A stretch of 64,000 nt of DNA from Synergistaceae bacterium (lineage in GTDB: Bacteria > Synergistota > Synergistia > Synergistales > Aminobacteriaceae), in contig WRHH01000005.1 of assembly GCA_009783355.1 (NCBI GenBank), forward strand, positions 1 through 64,000, written 5' to 3'. The translations under genes were made by a program, and so were the position numbers. The stretch's first letter is position 1; every line of letters begins with the position of its first letter. The notes under the pieces were generated by a model. The model was not told the origin of the DNA. It was given only the letters and a program-made list of their open reading frames with translations, and made no database searches. Shown in pieces: positions 38,030 to 46,041 of the stretch.

Positions 38030-40114
38030 CTACTCTTCTTCCTCCTCCTGCTTATGCGCCGCTATGACTTTCTTTGCGATGTCCGGCGGGACTTCCTCGT
38101 AGTAAGAGTGGCTCATTGAGAAGTTCCCCTGTCCTGAAGTCATTGACCTCAGAATTATCGCGTAGCGGAACATTTCGGCAAGCGGCGCCTGCGCTTTTAC
38201 CACCTGGAGTTTTCCGTGCGAGTCCGTACCCGCGATACGTCCGCGTCGGCTGTTAAAGTCGCCCATGACATCTCCGAGATACTGCTCGGGAACGATGACT
38301 TCAACGTTCATAATGGGCTCAAGCAGAATGGGGTTAGCGTCCAGTATTCCTTTTTTGAATGAAAGCCGCGTCGCCAGTTTGAATGACAATTCGGAACTGT
38401 CAACATCATGGTATGAGCCAAAATACAGCTCCGCTTTGAAATCGACAACTGGGAATCCGGCAAGGGGCCCTTTCAGCATATATTCGCGAAGCCCTTTTTC
38501 AACAGCAGGGATATAGTTCTTTGGAACCGCTCCGCCGGTTATTTTATCCTCAAACACAAATCCTTCGCCGCGTGATAGCGGAATATAGCGGATATACACG
38601 TCTCCAAACTGCCCGTGCCCGCCTGTCTGCTTCTTGTGTTTTCCTTGAGCTTCCGTGGTCTTGCGGATGGTTTCCCTGTACGGCACTTGCGGAGTGCGCG
38701 TATCGAGATCAACTCCGTAACGTTCCTTCATCTTTGCCAGCACAATTCCTATATGCATGTCTCCCATTCCGGAGAGCACGTTGTCATGTGTTTCCACGTT
38801 CTTTTCAAATGTGAGGCACGGATCCTCCTCAAGAGTACGGGATATAGCATTTCCGAGTTTATCTTCGTCAGCACGGCTTTTCGCCACTACTGCGACGCTG
38901 TAAACCGGGGCCGGAAACGAAATCTCGGGGAATATCCACTTTGCTCCCGTTTTTTGAGTGAGGGTATCTCCGACTTTTGTGCTCTGAAGCTTTGGCAAGG
39001 CTAATATATCTCCTGCCACTATCTCCTTCACGTCTTTTCCTTCCTTGCCCGTGATAAATTTGAAGGAACTGATGCGCTCTTCCTCTCCTTTTGCAATATT
39101 GTAAATGCTGTTTCCTTCAGCTGTAAGCGAGCCTGAAGCAACTCTTATGAAAGAAAGTTTACCCACATAAGGATCGACCATTATCTTAAAGCAGCGTGAC
39201 GAGAACGCTACAGCCGGGTCAGTTTTCACCGTGACTTCATTATCTCCTTCCTGCGCCGCCTGCGGCGCCATATCAAGAGGCGACGGGAATGATTCGACGA
39301 TAAAATCAAGTAATTGATGTATTCCCACGTTAGCGGTGGAAGCTCCGGCCACAACGGGAAAGAATTTCCGCTCCGCTATAGCTTTGCGAAGCGCGCCCTT
39401 AAATTCGGACTCGCTTATCTCTCCGTCCTCAAGATAGCGTTCCATAAGCGCGTCATCCACCTCGACAATTGCTTCCGTTATGGCTTCGCGCGCTGAGTCC
39501 ATCGCTTCCAGCATATCGCCGGGAACATCCGCTTCCTGGAATTTTCCGCTGCCGTCAAGCGGGTATAGATACGCTTTCTTTTTCAGGACATTTACTACTC
39601 CTTTGAGATTTGTTTCCTTTCCTATCGGCAGAAGAACGGGTAAAGCTCTGTCGCTGAATTCAGACTGAATATCCATTAGCACTTTTTCGAAATCTGCGTT
39701 TTCTCTGTCCATACGTGATATATAGAATACTGCCGGAGTTTTTGTATCGCACGTCGTATCCCAGGCACGGGTTGTCTGTACCTCAATTCCGCTTACCGCG
39801 CTTAATACGATTATCGCTGTATCCGCTATCGTAATAGCTACGCTCATCTCTCCTACAAAGTCCGCAAATCCGGGAGAGTCAAGGCAGAAAAGGGTTTTTC
39901 CGTTTCGTTCCATCGTCATCAGCGAAGTGCTTATTGAAATCTGCCGTTTCTGCTCCTCCGCGCTGAAGTCGCTTACCGTGTTGCCTGATTCTGATTTGCC
40001 CATCCTCGTTATATTTCCATTATCGAAGAGCATCGCTTCAATAAGAGCGGTTTTTCCGCTCCCGCCATGACCGGCAAGAGTGAAACTCCTCGTGTTTTCG
40101 GGTGTACGCGCCAT
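38030..40114 (-). CDS. Elongation factor G-like GTPase
   Basis: This is a 694-aa EF-G paralogue of the EF-G-2 type. The P-loop is AGHGGSGKTALIE. Switch I is reduced to KRQISISTSL. The G3 motif is DSPGFADF, with Phe in place of the catalytic His of canonical EF-G (DTPGHVDF). G4 reads SRMD instead of NKxD. Domains II-V are present (QTGGHGQFGDVYIRYIPL and GAVPKNYIPAVEKGL in domain IV). Such paralogues bind ribosomes, but their role is not settled. The true EF-G should be elsewhere in the genome. It starts at an ATG with an AGGAGG site. Confidence 0.88.
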   Translation of the reverse strand: MARTPENTRSFTLAGHGGSGKTALIEAMLFDNGNITRMGKSESGNTVSDFSAEEQKRQISISTSLMTMERNGKTLFCLDSPGFADFVGEMSVAITIADTAIIVLSAVSGIEVQTTRAWDTTCDTKTPAVFYISRMDRENADFEKVLMDIQSEFSDRALPVLLPIGKETNLKGVVNVLKKKAYLYPLDGSGKFQEADVPGDMLEAMDSAREAITEAIVEVDDALMERYLEDGEISESEFKGALRKAIAERKFFPVVAGASTANVGIHQLLDFIVESFPSPLDMAPQAAQEGDNEVTVKTDPAVAFSSRCFKIMVDPYVGKLSFIRVASGSLTAEGNSIYNIAKGEEERISSFKFITGKEGKDVKEIVAGDILALPKLQSTKVGDTLTQKTGAKWIFPEISFPAPVYSVAVVAKSRADEDKLGNAISRTLEEDPCLTFEKNVETHDNVLSGMGDMHIGIVLAKMKERYGVDLDTRTPQVPYRETIRKTTEAQGKHKKQTGGHGQFGDVYIRYIPLSRGEGFVFEDKITGGAVPKNYIPAVEKGLREYMLKGPLAGFPVVDFKAELYFGSYHDVDSSELSFKLATRLSFKKGILDANPILLEPIMNVEVIVPEQYLGDVMGDFNSRRGRIAGTDSHGKLQVVKAQAPLAEMFRYAIILRSMTSGQGNFSMSHSYYEEVPPDIAKKVIAAHKQEEEEE

Positions 40115-40135
40115 ACTTTTTCCTCCTATAGTTTT

Positions 40136-40555
40136 TTATTTTTCCGTGATTGAATCTATGATTCCTTCAACATCTTTATGATCACCGGTTATTGAGAGAA
40201 CTTTAAGTTTCCCGTTTTCGACCCCTAAAATTACGTTTGTGTCAATGCCATTCTCATTTTGAAAGCTGTATATATAAGAGTCCTCGTCCAATTTCTGAGG
40301 TTCTGAGCCATTGTGCTCTTTTGACATAACTTTAGCAGCCTCTTCCGAAGTCAAACCTTCCACTTTTGAAATAACTATGGCAATAGTGCAGGATTTGTCC
40401 TCAGCAGTAAGTATAGCGCTATCGCCTTCGCCTTCATATAACCAACCGGGAGCAACATCTACAGTAATTCCATTTGGGAATTCTATCGGTTCGGAAAATG
40501 CCGCGCCAACAAAAATAAACGCACTTAAGCAAGCCAAAATAAGAATTTTCTTCAT
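40136..40555 (-). CDS. Small exported protein of unknown function
   Basis: This is a 139-aa protein with a signal peptide (MKKILILACLSAFIFVGAAF, cleavage near residue 21). The mature part is acidic, begins EPIEFPNGITVDVAPGWLYEG and alternates short predicted strands, like small periplasmic beta proteins or DUF1795/PsbP-like folds (a weak resemblance only). It lies upstream of the EF-G-like gene on the same strand, 21 bases apart, with its own AGGAGG site. I do not recognise a family. Confidence 0.65.
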   Translation of the reverse strand: MKKILILACLSAFIFVGAAFSEPIEFPNGITVDVAPGWLYEGEGDSAILTAEDKSCTIAIVISKVEGLTSEEAAKVMSKEHNGSEPQKLDEDSYIYSFQNENGIDTNVILGVENGKLKVLSITGDHKDVEGIIDSITEK

Positions 40556-40609
40556 AATGTTTACCTCCTTTTACAATAAATAACTACAATACAAAAACAT
40601 AAAAAACAG

Positions 40610-41019
40610 AGCAGTCCATAAGCCGGGTTCTGTCCCATGTGAGAATCATTTATCTGCAAAATACCTTGCGATATTTTTGGTCGGGGATGCAGTAAAAATG
40701 AAGCGTTGGGGCGGTTCAGGAGAACCGCTTGGAACCGCCCATTTTTAGCACAACCTCTTTAGCGAACGACCCGGAGGTCGGCGGGCAACGTCATCCCTCC
40801 CTATTCGTTCTTGCTTCGGATGGGGTTTGCCATGCGCATGAGTTCATCATACCGGTGGGCTCTTACTCCACCTTTTCACCCTTCCCGTAAAACACGGCGG
40901 TATATTTTCTGTGGCACTTTCCTTTGGCTCGCGCCAACCGGGAGTTACCCGGCATCCTGCCCTATGAAGCCCGGACTTTCCTCTCTCCTGATTTAAGAAA
41001 GCGATTCTCTGGACTACTC
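40610..41019 (-). ncRNA. rnpB: RNase P RNA, bacterial type A
   Basis: This is the catalytic RNA of RNase P. On the minus strand the conserved 5' block GAGGAAAGTCCGGGCT, the AGAGCCCACC and GGCAAACCCC elements, the CCA-binding L15 region (CCGGGTCGTTCGCT) and the 3' block GGGACAGAACCCGGCTTAT are all present. GAGTAGTCC at the 5' end pairs with GGACTGCTC at the 3' end (P1). A hairpin with a GCAA tetraloop near the 3' end is probably P18. Between L15 and that hairpin lies an extra stem built from a GGGCGGTTC...GAACCGCCC palindrome (40694-40746). A TATACA -10 box lies upstream. Confidence 0.93.
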
Positions 41020-41104
41020 TATAAAGTAATGTATAATATACATTGTACAATGAACATTGTACTACAACTTAAAAGCAGAATTGTAACAAAAGTCATATAA
41101 AAGC

Positions 41105-41200
41105 AAATAAACCACAATGCATTGTGGCTATATCACATCTCTAGCACGATATGCAACAGGGGCGGTTCGAGAACCGCCCTTTTTGTTCAAACCCTCTACA
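41105..41200. repeat. Palindromes between rnpB and gdhA
   Basis: The gap contains a perfect 16-bp palindrome CCACAATGCATTGTGG (41111-41126) and GGGCGGTTC-ga-GAACCGCCC followed by five T (41160-41184). In the plus direction the latter looks like an intrinsic terminator, but no plus-strand gene ends here. On the minus strand it follows the gdhA stop. Related CCACAAT... and GGGGCGG sequences are found near 61.67 kb. Confidence 0.6.
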
Positions 41201-41203
41201 TTT

Positions 41204-42481
41204 TTACATAAATACCCCGCGCATCTCCACCCGGTCTGCTACCCGCTGAATTGCTTTCATAAACGCCGCGCGGCGCATTACTACATTCTTCTCCTTTGCA
41301 TATGCCCAAACATCTCTGAAATTGTTAGACATTATCTTAACAAGGCGCTCATTGTACTCTTCCTTGCTCCAGAAATATCCGCTAAGATCCTGGCACCACT
41401 CAAAGTATGAGCCAATAACTCCGCCTGAATTGGCAAGGAAATCAGGTATCGCTATAATTCCCTTACTCTTAAGGATTGCGTCTCCATCCGGCGTTGTCGG
41501 ATAATTTGCGCCCTCAACGATGTATTTTGCTTTTATCTTGTCGGCGTTTTTCCCGGTTATTTGGCTTCCTCCCGCGCATGGCATAAGGATATCGCAATCG
41601 GCAAAAATGACAGCGTCTCCGCCTTCTTTAAATTCAGCGCCGGCGAAGCCCGTAAGGAGTTTTTTGTTCGCAGGATTACTAATATGATCAAACGCGGCTT
41701 TTATATCAATTCCAGCCGGATTGAAATAGGAACCGGACAAGTCGCTGACTGCCACAACTTTTGCTCCGGCCTCAGCCATGAATTTTGCGGTAAAGCTTCC
41801 AACGTTGCCGAAGCCCTGAACTGCAACTGTTGCTCCCTTGGGATCTATCCCTTCAACTTTAAGAAGCTCAATCGCGCATGTGGCAACGCCAAGCCCCGTC
41901 GCTTCATTACGTCCAAGCGAGCCCCAGAAAAGCGGCGGTTTGCCGGTGAATATCGCGGGCTCAAGGCGGTTGCGCATTTTGCTTATGGTGTCCGTGAACC
42001 ATACCATTACCTGACCGTCCGTGTTCATATCAGGGGCGGGAACATCCGTCCAGGCGCCGACTATCGGCTCAATACGCGCTGCGAAAGTTCTTGAGATTTT
42101 TTCTTTCTCTTTTTTTGATATTTTTGTGACGTCAACGCACACGCCGCCTTTTCCTCCGCCGTACGGGATACCGGCCAGCGCGCATTTCCAAGTCATAGCT
42201 ATACCCAAAGCTTCGCACTCGTCAAGGCAGACTTCATGATCAAAACGGATTCCGCCTTTGGCCGGTCCGATTGCCGAGGAATGCTGCACCCGGAACCCTT
42301 CAAAAACCTTAATAGAACCATCATCCATCTCTATAGGGATGGAAACACACAACATTCTTTCCGAACGGCTCAATATTTCAATAAGTCCTTCAGAAAGCCC
42401 CATTTCCTCCGCTGCTCCATAGAAATTTTCAAGAGCTGTGCTCAATTCAGAATTTGAAGACGTCCTCTTTACAACTGCCAT
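41204..42481 (-). CDS. gdhA: Glutamate dehydrogenase
   Basis: This is a 425-aa glutamate dehydrogenase of the hexameric family. The substrate and catalytic region is GPAKGGIRFDHEVCLDECEALG followed by MTWKCALAGIPYGGGKGG (catalytic lysine in the latter; both given as short blocks). The NAD(P) fold is AVQGFGNVGSFTAKFM. PAPDMNTDGQVM and the C-terminal NSGGVIGSYFEW are as expected. It interconverts glutamate with 2-oxoglutarate and ammonia, and would be a main entry point for glutamate from GltS, 5-oxoprolinase and peptides. The cofactor cannot be fixed from sequence. It starts at an ATG preceded by TGGGGGTG. Confidence 0.96.
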   Translation of the reverse strand: MAVVKRTSSNSELSTALENFYGAAEEMGLSEGLIEILSRSERMLCVSIPIEMDDGSIKVFEGFRVQHSSAIGPAKGGIRFDHEVCLDECEALGIAMTWKCALAGIPYGGGKGGVCVDVTKISKKEKEKISRTFAARIEPIVGAWTDVPAPDMNTDGQVMVWFTDTISKMRNRLEPAIFTGKPPLFWGSLGRNEATGLGVATCAIELLKVEGIDPKGATVAVQGFGNVGSFTAKFMAEAGAKVVAVSDLSGSYFNPAGIDIKAAFDHISNPANKKLLTGFAGAEFKEGGDAVIFADCDILMPCAGGSQITGKNADKIKAKYIVEGANYPTTPDGDAILKSKGIIAIPDFLANSGGVIGSYFEWCQDLSGYFWSKEEYNERLVKIMSNNFRDVWAYAKEKNVVMRRAAFMKAIQRVADRVEMRGVFM

Positions 42482-42624
42482 AAAAACACCCCCACATGAT
42501 TTTTTATTTCCAAACGATAGTATTAATATATCATTTTTTTTAATAAAAAGCCAAAATGTATAACAAAAACAAACAATTTATTTTGATGTTAATTATTTAA
42601 ATTTATTGTTATTATTCGCCCTTT
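42482..42624. other. AT-rich region between gdhA and the ispA remnant
   Basis: About 140 bases, more than 80 percent A+T, with no gene, hairpin or repeat that I can define. It holds the gdhA promoter (on the minus strand) and the point where the ispA-like frame loses its family sequence. Confidence 0.5.
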
Positions 42625-42771
42625 TTATATTATTTGTTTTGTTTTATTAAGTTGCCTTATTTCATATAATTTAGGAGGTATTTGTCTTTTTTCGGCTTCA
42701 CCATTCAAAAAATCCCTGAGCGATACCCCAAATATCAGACGATATTTTTGAACTTTATCCTCGAAGTCCAT
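42625..42771 (-). pseudogene. ispA: N-terminal remnant of a polyprenyl synthase (ispA-like)
   Basis: Two bases after xseB an ATG opens a 48-codon frame. Residues 1-37 end in QIPPKLYE, which matches the start of farnesyl diphosphate synthases just before their conserved AMRYSLLAGGKRLRP block. Then the sequence turns into IRQLNKTKQII and a stop in AT-rich DNA. The usual order xseB-ispA supports this. It is read as a truncated gene left by a deletion or rearrangement. It could instead be a short unrelated frame. Confidence 0.5.
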
Positions 42772-42773
42772 GA

Positions 42774-42962
42774 TTATTCTTCTTCGTCATCGTTTATCAG
42801 GAGTGATATCTTCTGCTCAACTTCTTTGAGAGTTGACCGGCAGTCCTTAAGCAGTGCAACTCCGTTCTCGAAAAGAGACAGAGCTTCTTCAAGCGGAATT
42901 TTCTCTTGTTCAAGCTTTATTAGGATCTCATCAAGTTTTTCAAGTTTTTCCCCGAATTTCAT
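42774..42962 (-). CDS. xseB: Exodeoxyribonuclease VII small subunit
   Basis: This is a 62-aa XseB. The pattern EKLEKLDEILIKLEQEKIPL followed by EEALSLFENGVALLKDC is the family signature, a helical hairpin that binds XseA. The partner gene xseA, normally just upstream, is not here; the neighbour on that side is the divergent rpmB. With the truncated ispA downstream this looks like an operon fragment. XseB is functional only if xseA is elsewhere in the genome. Confidence 0.92.
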   Translation of the reverse strand: MKFGEKLEKLDEILIKLEQEKIPLEEALSLFENGVALLKDCRSTLKEVEQKISLLINDDEEE

Positions 42963-43048
42963 TTAGTACCTTCCCCCTTTGATGTTTATATGATAGAATT
43001 TAAAAGTTATGTCTCGTTTTACAGCTTTATACAGAGGAGGAAACTTTT

Positions 43049-43237
43049 ATGGCAAGAGTATGTCAATACTGCGGACGAGGTCCTGCTTCAGGGAATTCCG
43101 TCAGCCATTCAAACCGTCACACACGCAGACGTTGGCTCATTAACCTTCACAACGTAAGAATAAACGTGGGAGAAGAAAGCTTCCGCGTAAAGGTTTGCGC
43201 AAGATGCCTTAAATCGGGCTTCATACGTAAAGCCTAA
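43049..43237 (+). CDS. rpmB: 50S ribosomal protein L28
   Basis: This is a 62-aa L28 with both zinc-ribbon cysteine pairs (CQYCG near the start and CARC near the end), as in C+ type L28 proteins. The core SGNSVSHSNRHTRRRW and LINLHNVRINVGEES is typical. It is monocistronic, divergent from xseB, with an AGAGGAGG site. A GACAGGGATTAGGGATTAG heptamer repeat begins six bases after its stop. Confidence 0.97.
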   Translation: MARVCQYCGRGPASGNSVSHSNRHTRRRWLINLHNVRINVGEESFRVKVCARCLKSGFIRKA

Positions 43238-43616
43238 AAGACAGGGATTAGGGATTAGTAAAATAAAACACAAAACTACTTTTTTCGCTATTCCCAATTT
43301 TCTGTCTTTTCAAAACTATTTTTCACCGTCCCGCCTACCCTGAAGGGCGCGGCGGAGGGCTGTGTCCCACTACGGTCTTCATTTTAACAATTCAAGGTAT
43401 CTAACACGGGTCGCCGATGGCTGCGACCCCTACGGTTTTTATTTTAACAATTCAAGGTATTTTGCGCGCGGGCGGCAGAACCACCCCGGCCTTCGGGCGC
43501 CCCTCCGCTGGAGGGGAATTCCGTCCCTACAAAGCTACATTCAACAACCCAAAGTCTTTATTTTTATCTTTATCTTTTATCTTTTATCTTTTCTAATCCC
43601 TAATCCCTAATCCCTA
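43238..43616. repeat. Composite repeat region between rpmB and the formyltransferase
   Basis: No gene is seen in this 370-base gap. From the left: a GACAGGGATTAGGGATTAG array after rpmB; then three 60-bp tandem units (starting near 43321, 43381 and 43441), the last two opening ATTTTAACAATTCAAGGTAT and carrying variable GC-rich palindromes such as GGGTCGC...GCGACCC; then a CCTACAAAGCTACATTCAAC linker, an ATCTTTT heptamer array and TAATCCC copies. The TAATCCC copies run into the formyltransferase stop. Confidence 0.85.
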
Positions 43617-44305
43617 ATCCCTATCTTTTCCCTGTCTTCTTCCATTACAAATTTAATTCCGTGTATTTTTAAATATGGCCTCCATTCATTGAAAAGCGTT
43701 GCCCTTACAATTCTTTCAAGCTCTTCCTTGCTTATGTCCGCAGAAATTCTGCGAAGATTCTCATTTAGGTCATTCCTTGTATGGAAGTTTTTCCTATCCC
43801 ATGTTTCGGAGCTTTCCGGCAGATTCTTACCTTCCTTAAGAATTGAAACCATGTCGCAAAAGAGCTCAAGGAGCACACCATGAGAACGTTTCAAAAGCGA
43901 GCTTACGTCATCGGATTCGTGAATAGGAAATCTCTTTGTCATTATGATTTTCCCCGCGTCAACCTTTGACGTCATGTGATGACATGTTACGCCGAATTCG
44001 CTGTCCCCGTCGTAAAGAGCGTAATTAGCGCATGACGCTCCCGGACGTTCGGGCGGTCCGGGATGAAAATTTATAGCGCCTATTCGCGCATTTTTCAGCA
44101 CCGACTCGGGGATTATCCATTTTGACATATATGACAATATGTAGTCTCCCGTCCATGAAAACATTTCGGACGGGATATCGTCTCCCCAGTCTCCTGTGCA
44201 AACTGTGACATTTGAACAGTTGCGCGTCAGGTAGTTTAATGCTTGCCAGCAGTTCTCATCGTCGGATTTTGAACAGAAGAGCACTTTAGTGTCATAAAAG
44301 CTCAA
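43607..44305 (-). CDS. Stand-alone formyltransferase-family protein
   Basis: This is a 232-aa formyl_trans_N protein. It has INFHPGPPERPGASCANYAL (Asn-x-His-Pro active-site region; about residues 78-97) and HHMTSKVDAGKII with the catalytic-type aspartate. It lacks the C-terminal tRNA-binding domain of methionyl-tRNA formyltransferase, and its C-terminal 70 residues are different. Relatives formylate sugar amines with 10-formyltetrahydrofolate. The real substrate is unknown. Its last residues KIGIRD and the TAG stop are encoded by the neighbouring GGGATTA array. Confidence 0.72.
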   Translation of the reverse strand: MSFYDTKVLFCSKSDDENCWQALNYLTRNCSNVTVCTGDWGDDIPSEMFSWTGDYILSYMSKWIIPESVLKNARIGAINFHPGPPERPGASCANYALYDGDSEFGVTCHHMTSKVDAGKIIMTKRFPIHESDDVSSLLKRSHGVLLELFCDMVSILKEGKNLPESSETWDRKNFHTRNDLNENLRRISADISKEELERIVRATLFNEWRPYLKIHGIKFVMEEDREKIGIRD

Positions 44306-44458
44306 TAAACATCCTTCTTCCCTTTCGGCTATTCGCTCGCATAAGAATTATTATCAGTCTCCGCCATTTTAATTATTCGGCTCATTTGCTATATGTAATT
44401 AACCATGCCAAATATTTTAGTACTGTCAACCTTTTACCGCTTGATAAGGTGAATCTTT

Positions 44459-45400
44459 TCAGCTCAAAAACTTTTGCATGTCATCTGGAGGAGTAGCGGT
44501 AAAGCATTTCCCCGCCACTGCCGAGAGCAGCTTATCGCTTATTTTGTCCGGGAAAATAAGCTTCCAGGCGTGCAAGAGCGGTCTTTTGACTCCCATTCTC
44601 TTCCATTCTTTATTTGCAGCTACATCTCCATATTTTTGGTCGCCAAGAATAGGTATCCCTGCGTGCGCTAAATGTACACGAGCCTGATGTGTCCTTCCGG
44701 TCAGAAGTTCAACTGAAACAACTGAAAACTCTCCTCCATCCGAGATTTTCTCAAAACGCGTGTGTGATGGTTTCCCTTCAGAGCTGACGGAGACAAAATT
44801 ATTCTCCACATCCTTAAGAAGAGGAACTTGTATATCGCCCGATTTTGGAGTATCTCCCGCTACAACGGCAAGGTAAATTTTTCGTATTAGGCGCTCCTTA
44901 AAAAGCATCTCAAGTTCTCGCAAAGCTCCGCCTGACATTGCAACTGCAAGCACTCCAGTTGTATTGCGGTCGAGGCGGTGAACTGCTGCGGGAGAAAACC
45001 CCTGAACGCCCCTGCCAAACGTCGCCCAAACGCGCGTAATGACGCTATCTTCTCCTTTTACATCCGGCTGAACCAGTAAGTCCGCAGGTTTATTTACAAT
45101 ACACACCGCGTCATCCTTATATATGTATGAAATCTCAGGATACTTAGTAACTTTATCAGGTTCCGCAGCCGCACTTTCAGCAATAATGACTTCCTCTTCC
45201 AAGTTCCAAGGCACATATAACTCCTGCCCGCCCGCCACTCGAATATTAGGGACGCGCGCTCGTTTTGAGTCCAAAATTATTTCTCCTTTACGAAGCGCGC
45301 GCATGATAGCGGAAAGAGGGACTTTTGGAAAAATGGCGCGAAGCACTTTGTCTATTCTGCGTCCGTCATGATCGGTCGAGATTTTTATACGAAAGCTCAT
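44459..45400 (-). CDS. RluA-family rRNA pseudouridine synthase
   Basis: This is a 313-aa protein: an N-terminal S4 RNA-binding domain (RRIDKVLRAIFPKVPLSAIM to GGQELYVPW), then the RluA catalytic domain with HRLDRNTTGVLAVA (catalytic Asp) and LLTGRTHQARVHLAHAG. It converts uridines in 23S rRNA to pseudouridine. The S4 plus RluA build fits RluC or RluD, but the target base cannot be told. It lies 15 bases after the cyclophilin gene. Confidence 0.92.
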   Translation of the reverse strand: MSFRIKISTDHDGRRIDKVLRAIFPKVPLSAIMRALRKGEIILDSKRARVPNIRVAGGQELYVPWNLEEEVIIAESAAAEPDKVTKYPEISYIYKDDAVCIVNKPADLLVQPDVKGEDSVITRVWATFGRGVQGFSPAAVHRLDRNTTGVLAVAMSGGALRELEMLFKERLIRKIYLAVVAGDTPKSGDIQVPLLKDVENNFVSVSSEGKPSHTRFEKISDGGEFSVVSVELLTGRTHQARVHLAHAGIPILGDQKYGDVAANKEWKRMGVKRPLLHAWKLIFPDKISDKLLSAVAGKCFTATPPDDMQKFLS

Positions 45401-45415
45401 ATCATTTCTTCTTCG

Positions 45416-45961
45416 TTACTTCTTTTCTTCAATCAAGATTGATTTGATGACAACGTCTTCGACGGGCTTATCGCCTGGTCCGGTTTGCGTGACGCCAATC
45501 GCGCTCACTATATCCATGCCCTCAATAACCGTCCCGAAGATGGCGTGTCTGCCGTCGAGCCACGGCGTGGGCACAAGGGTAATAAAAAATTGCGACCCGC
45601 CCGTATTCGGCCCAGCGTTTGCCATTGAAAGAATGCCGGGCTTATCGTGCGCCAGTCCCTCACCGAATTCATCAGGAATAGTATAACCCGGTCCTCCTCT
45701 GCCGGTTCCGGTCGGGTCGCCGCCCTGAATCATGAAATCTTTTATTACCCTGTGGAAGATAACTCCGTCATAGAACCCTTTTTTCGACAGGTCTATGAAA
45801 TTCTGCGCCGTAATTGGGGCAAGATCGGTTAAAAGTTCTATCTTGAACGATCCCATCGACGTATCAAATGTCGCAACCGCGCGGTCGGCGGCGAGCGCCA
45901 TGTCTACCCCTACAATGAACATACACATTATTGAAACAAAAATCACACATATTCTCAACAT
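45416..45961 (-). CDS. Exported cyclophilin-type peptidyl-prolyl isomerase
   Basis: This is a 181-aa protein with an N-terminal hydrophobic signal sequence (about residues 1-24, ending ALA) and a full cyclophilin domain: [19 protein letters not shown] (catalytic Arg), [29 protein letters not shown] and [12 protein letters not shown]. It assists folding of proline-containing proteins, most likely outside the cytoplasm. It is followed by the RluA-family gene at 15 bases. Confidence 0.93.
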   Translation of the reverse strand: MLRICVIFVSIMCMFIVGVDMALAADRAVATFDTSMGSFKIELLTDLAPITAQNFIDLSKKGFYDGVIFHRVIKDFMIQGGDPTGTGRGGPGYTIPDEFGEGLAHDKPGILSMANAGPNTGGSQFFITLVPTPWLDGRHAIFGTVIEGMDIVSAIGVTQTGPGDKPVEDVVIKSILIEEKK

Positions 45962-46041
45962 ATTAACAGCACCACTCTTTCAGAAATTATGAATAATACT
46001 ATTCGTTAGAAGACACTATATAATGATACCATAATGACAAT

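Noticed and set aside
41160-41184. Intrinsic terminator in the plus direction
   Set aside because: The stem and T-run fit, but no plus-strand gene ends before it; it is listed as a dispersed palindrome instead.
43321-43500. CRISPR-like array (constant part plus variable part, 60-bp period)
   Set aside because: The variable parts are palindromic and related to each other, there are only two or three units, and there are no cas genes nearby.
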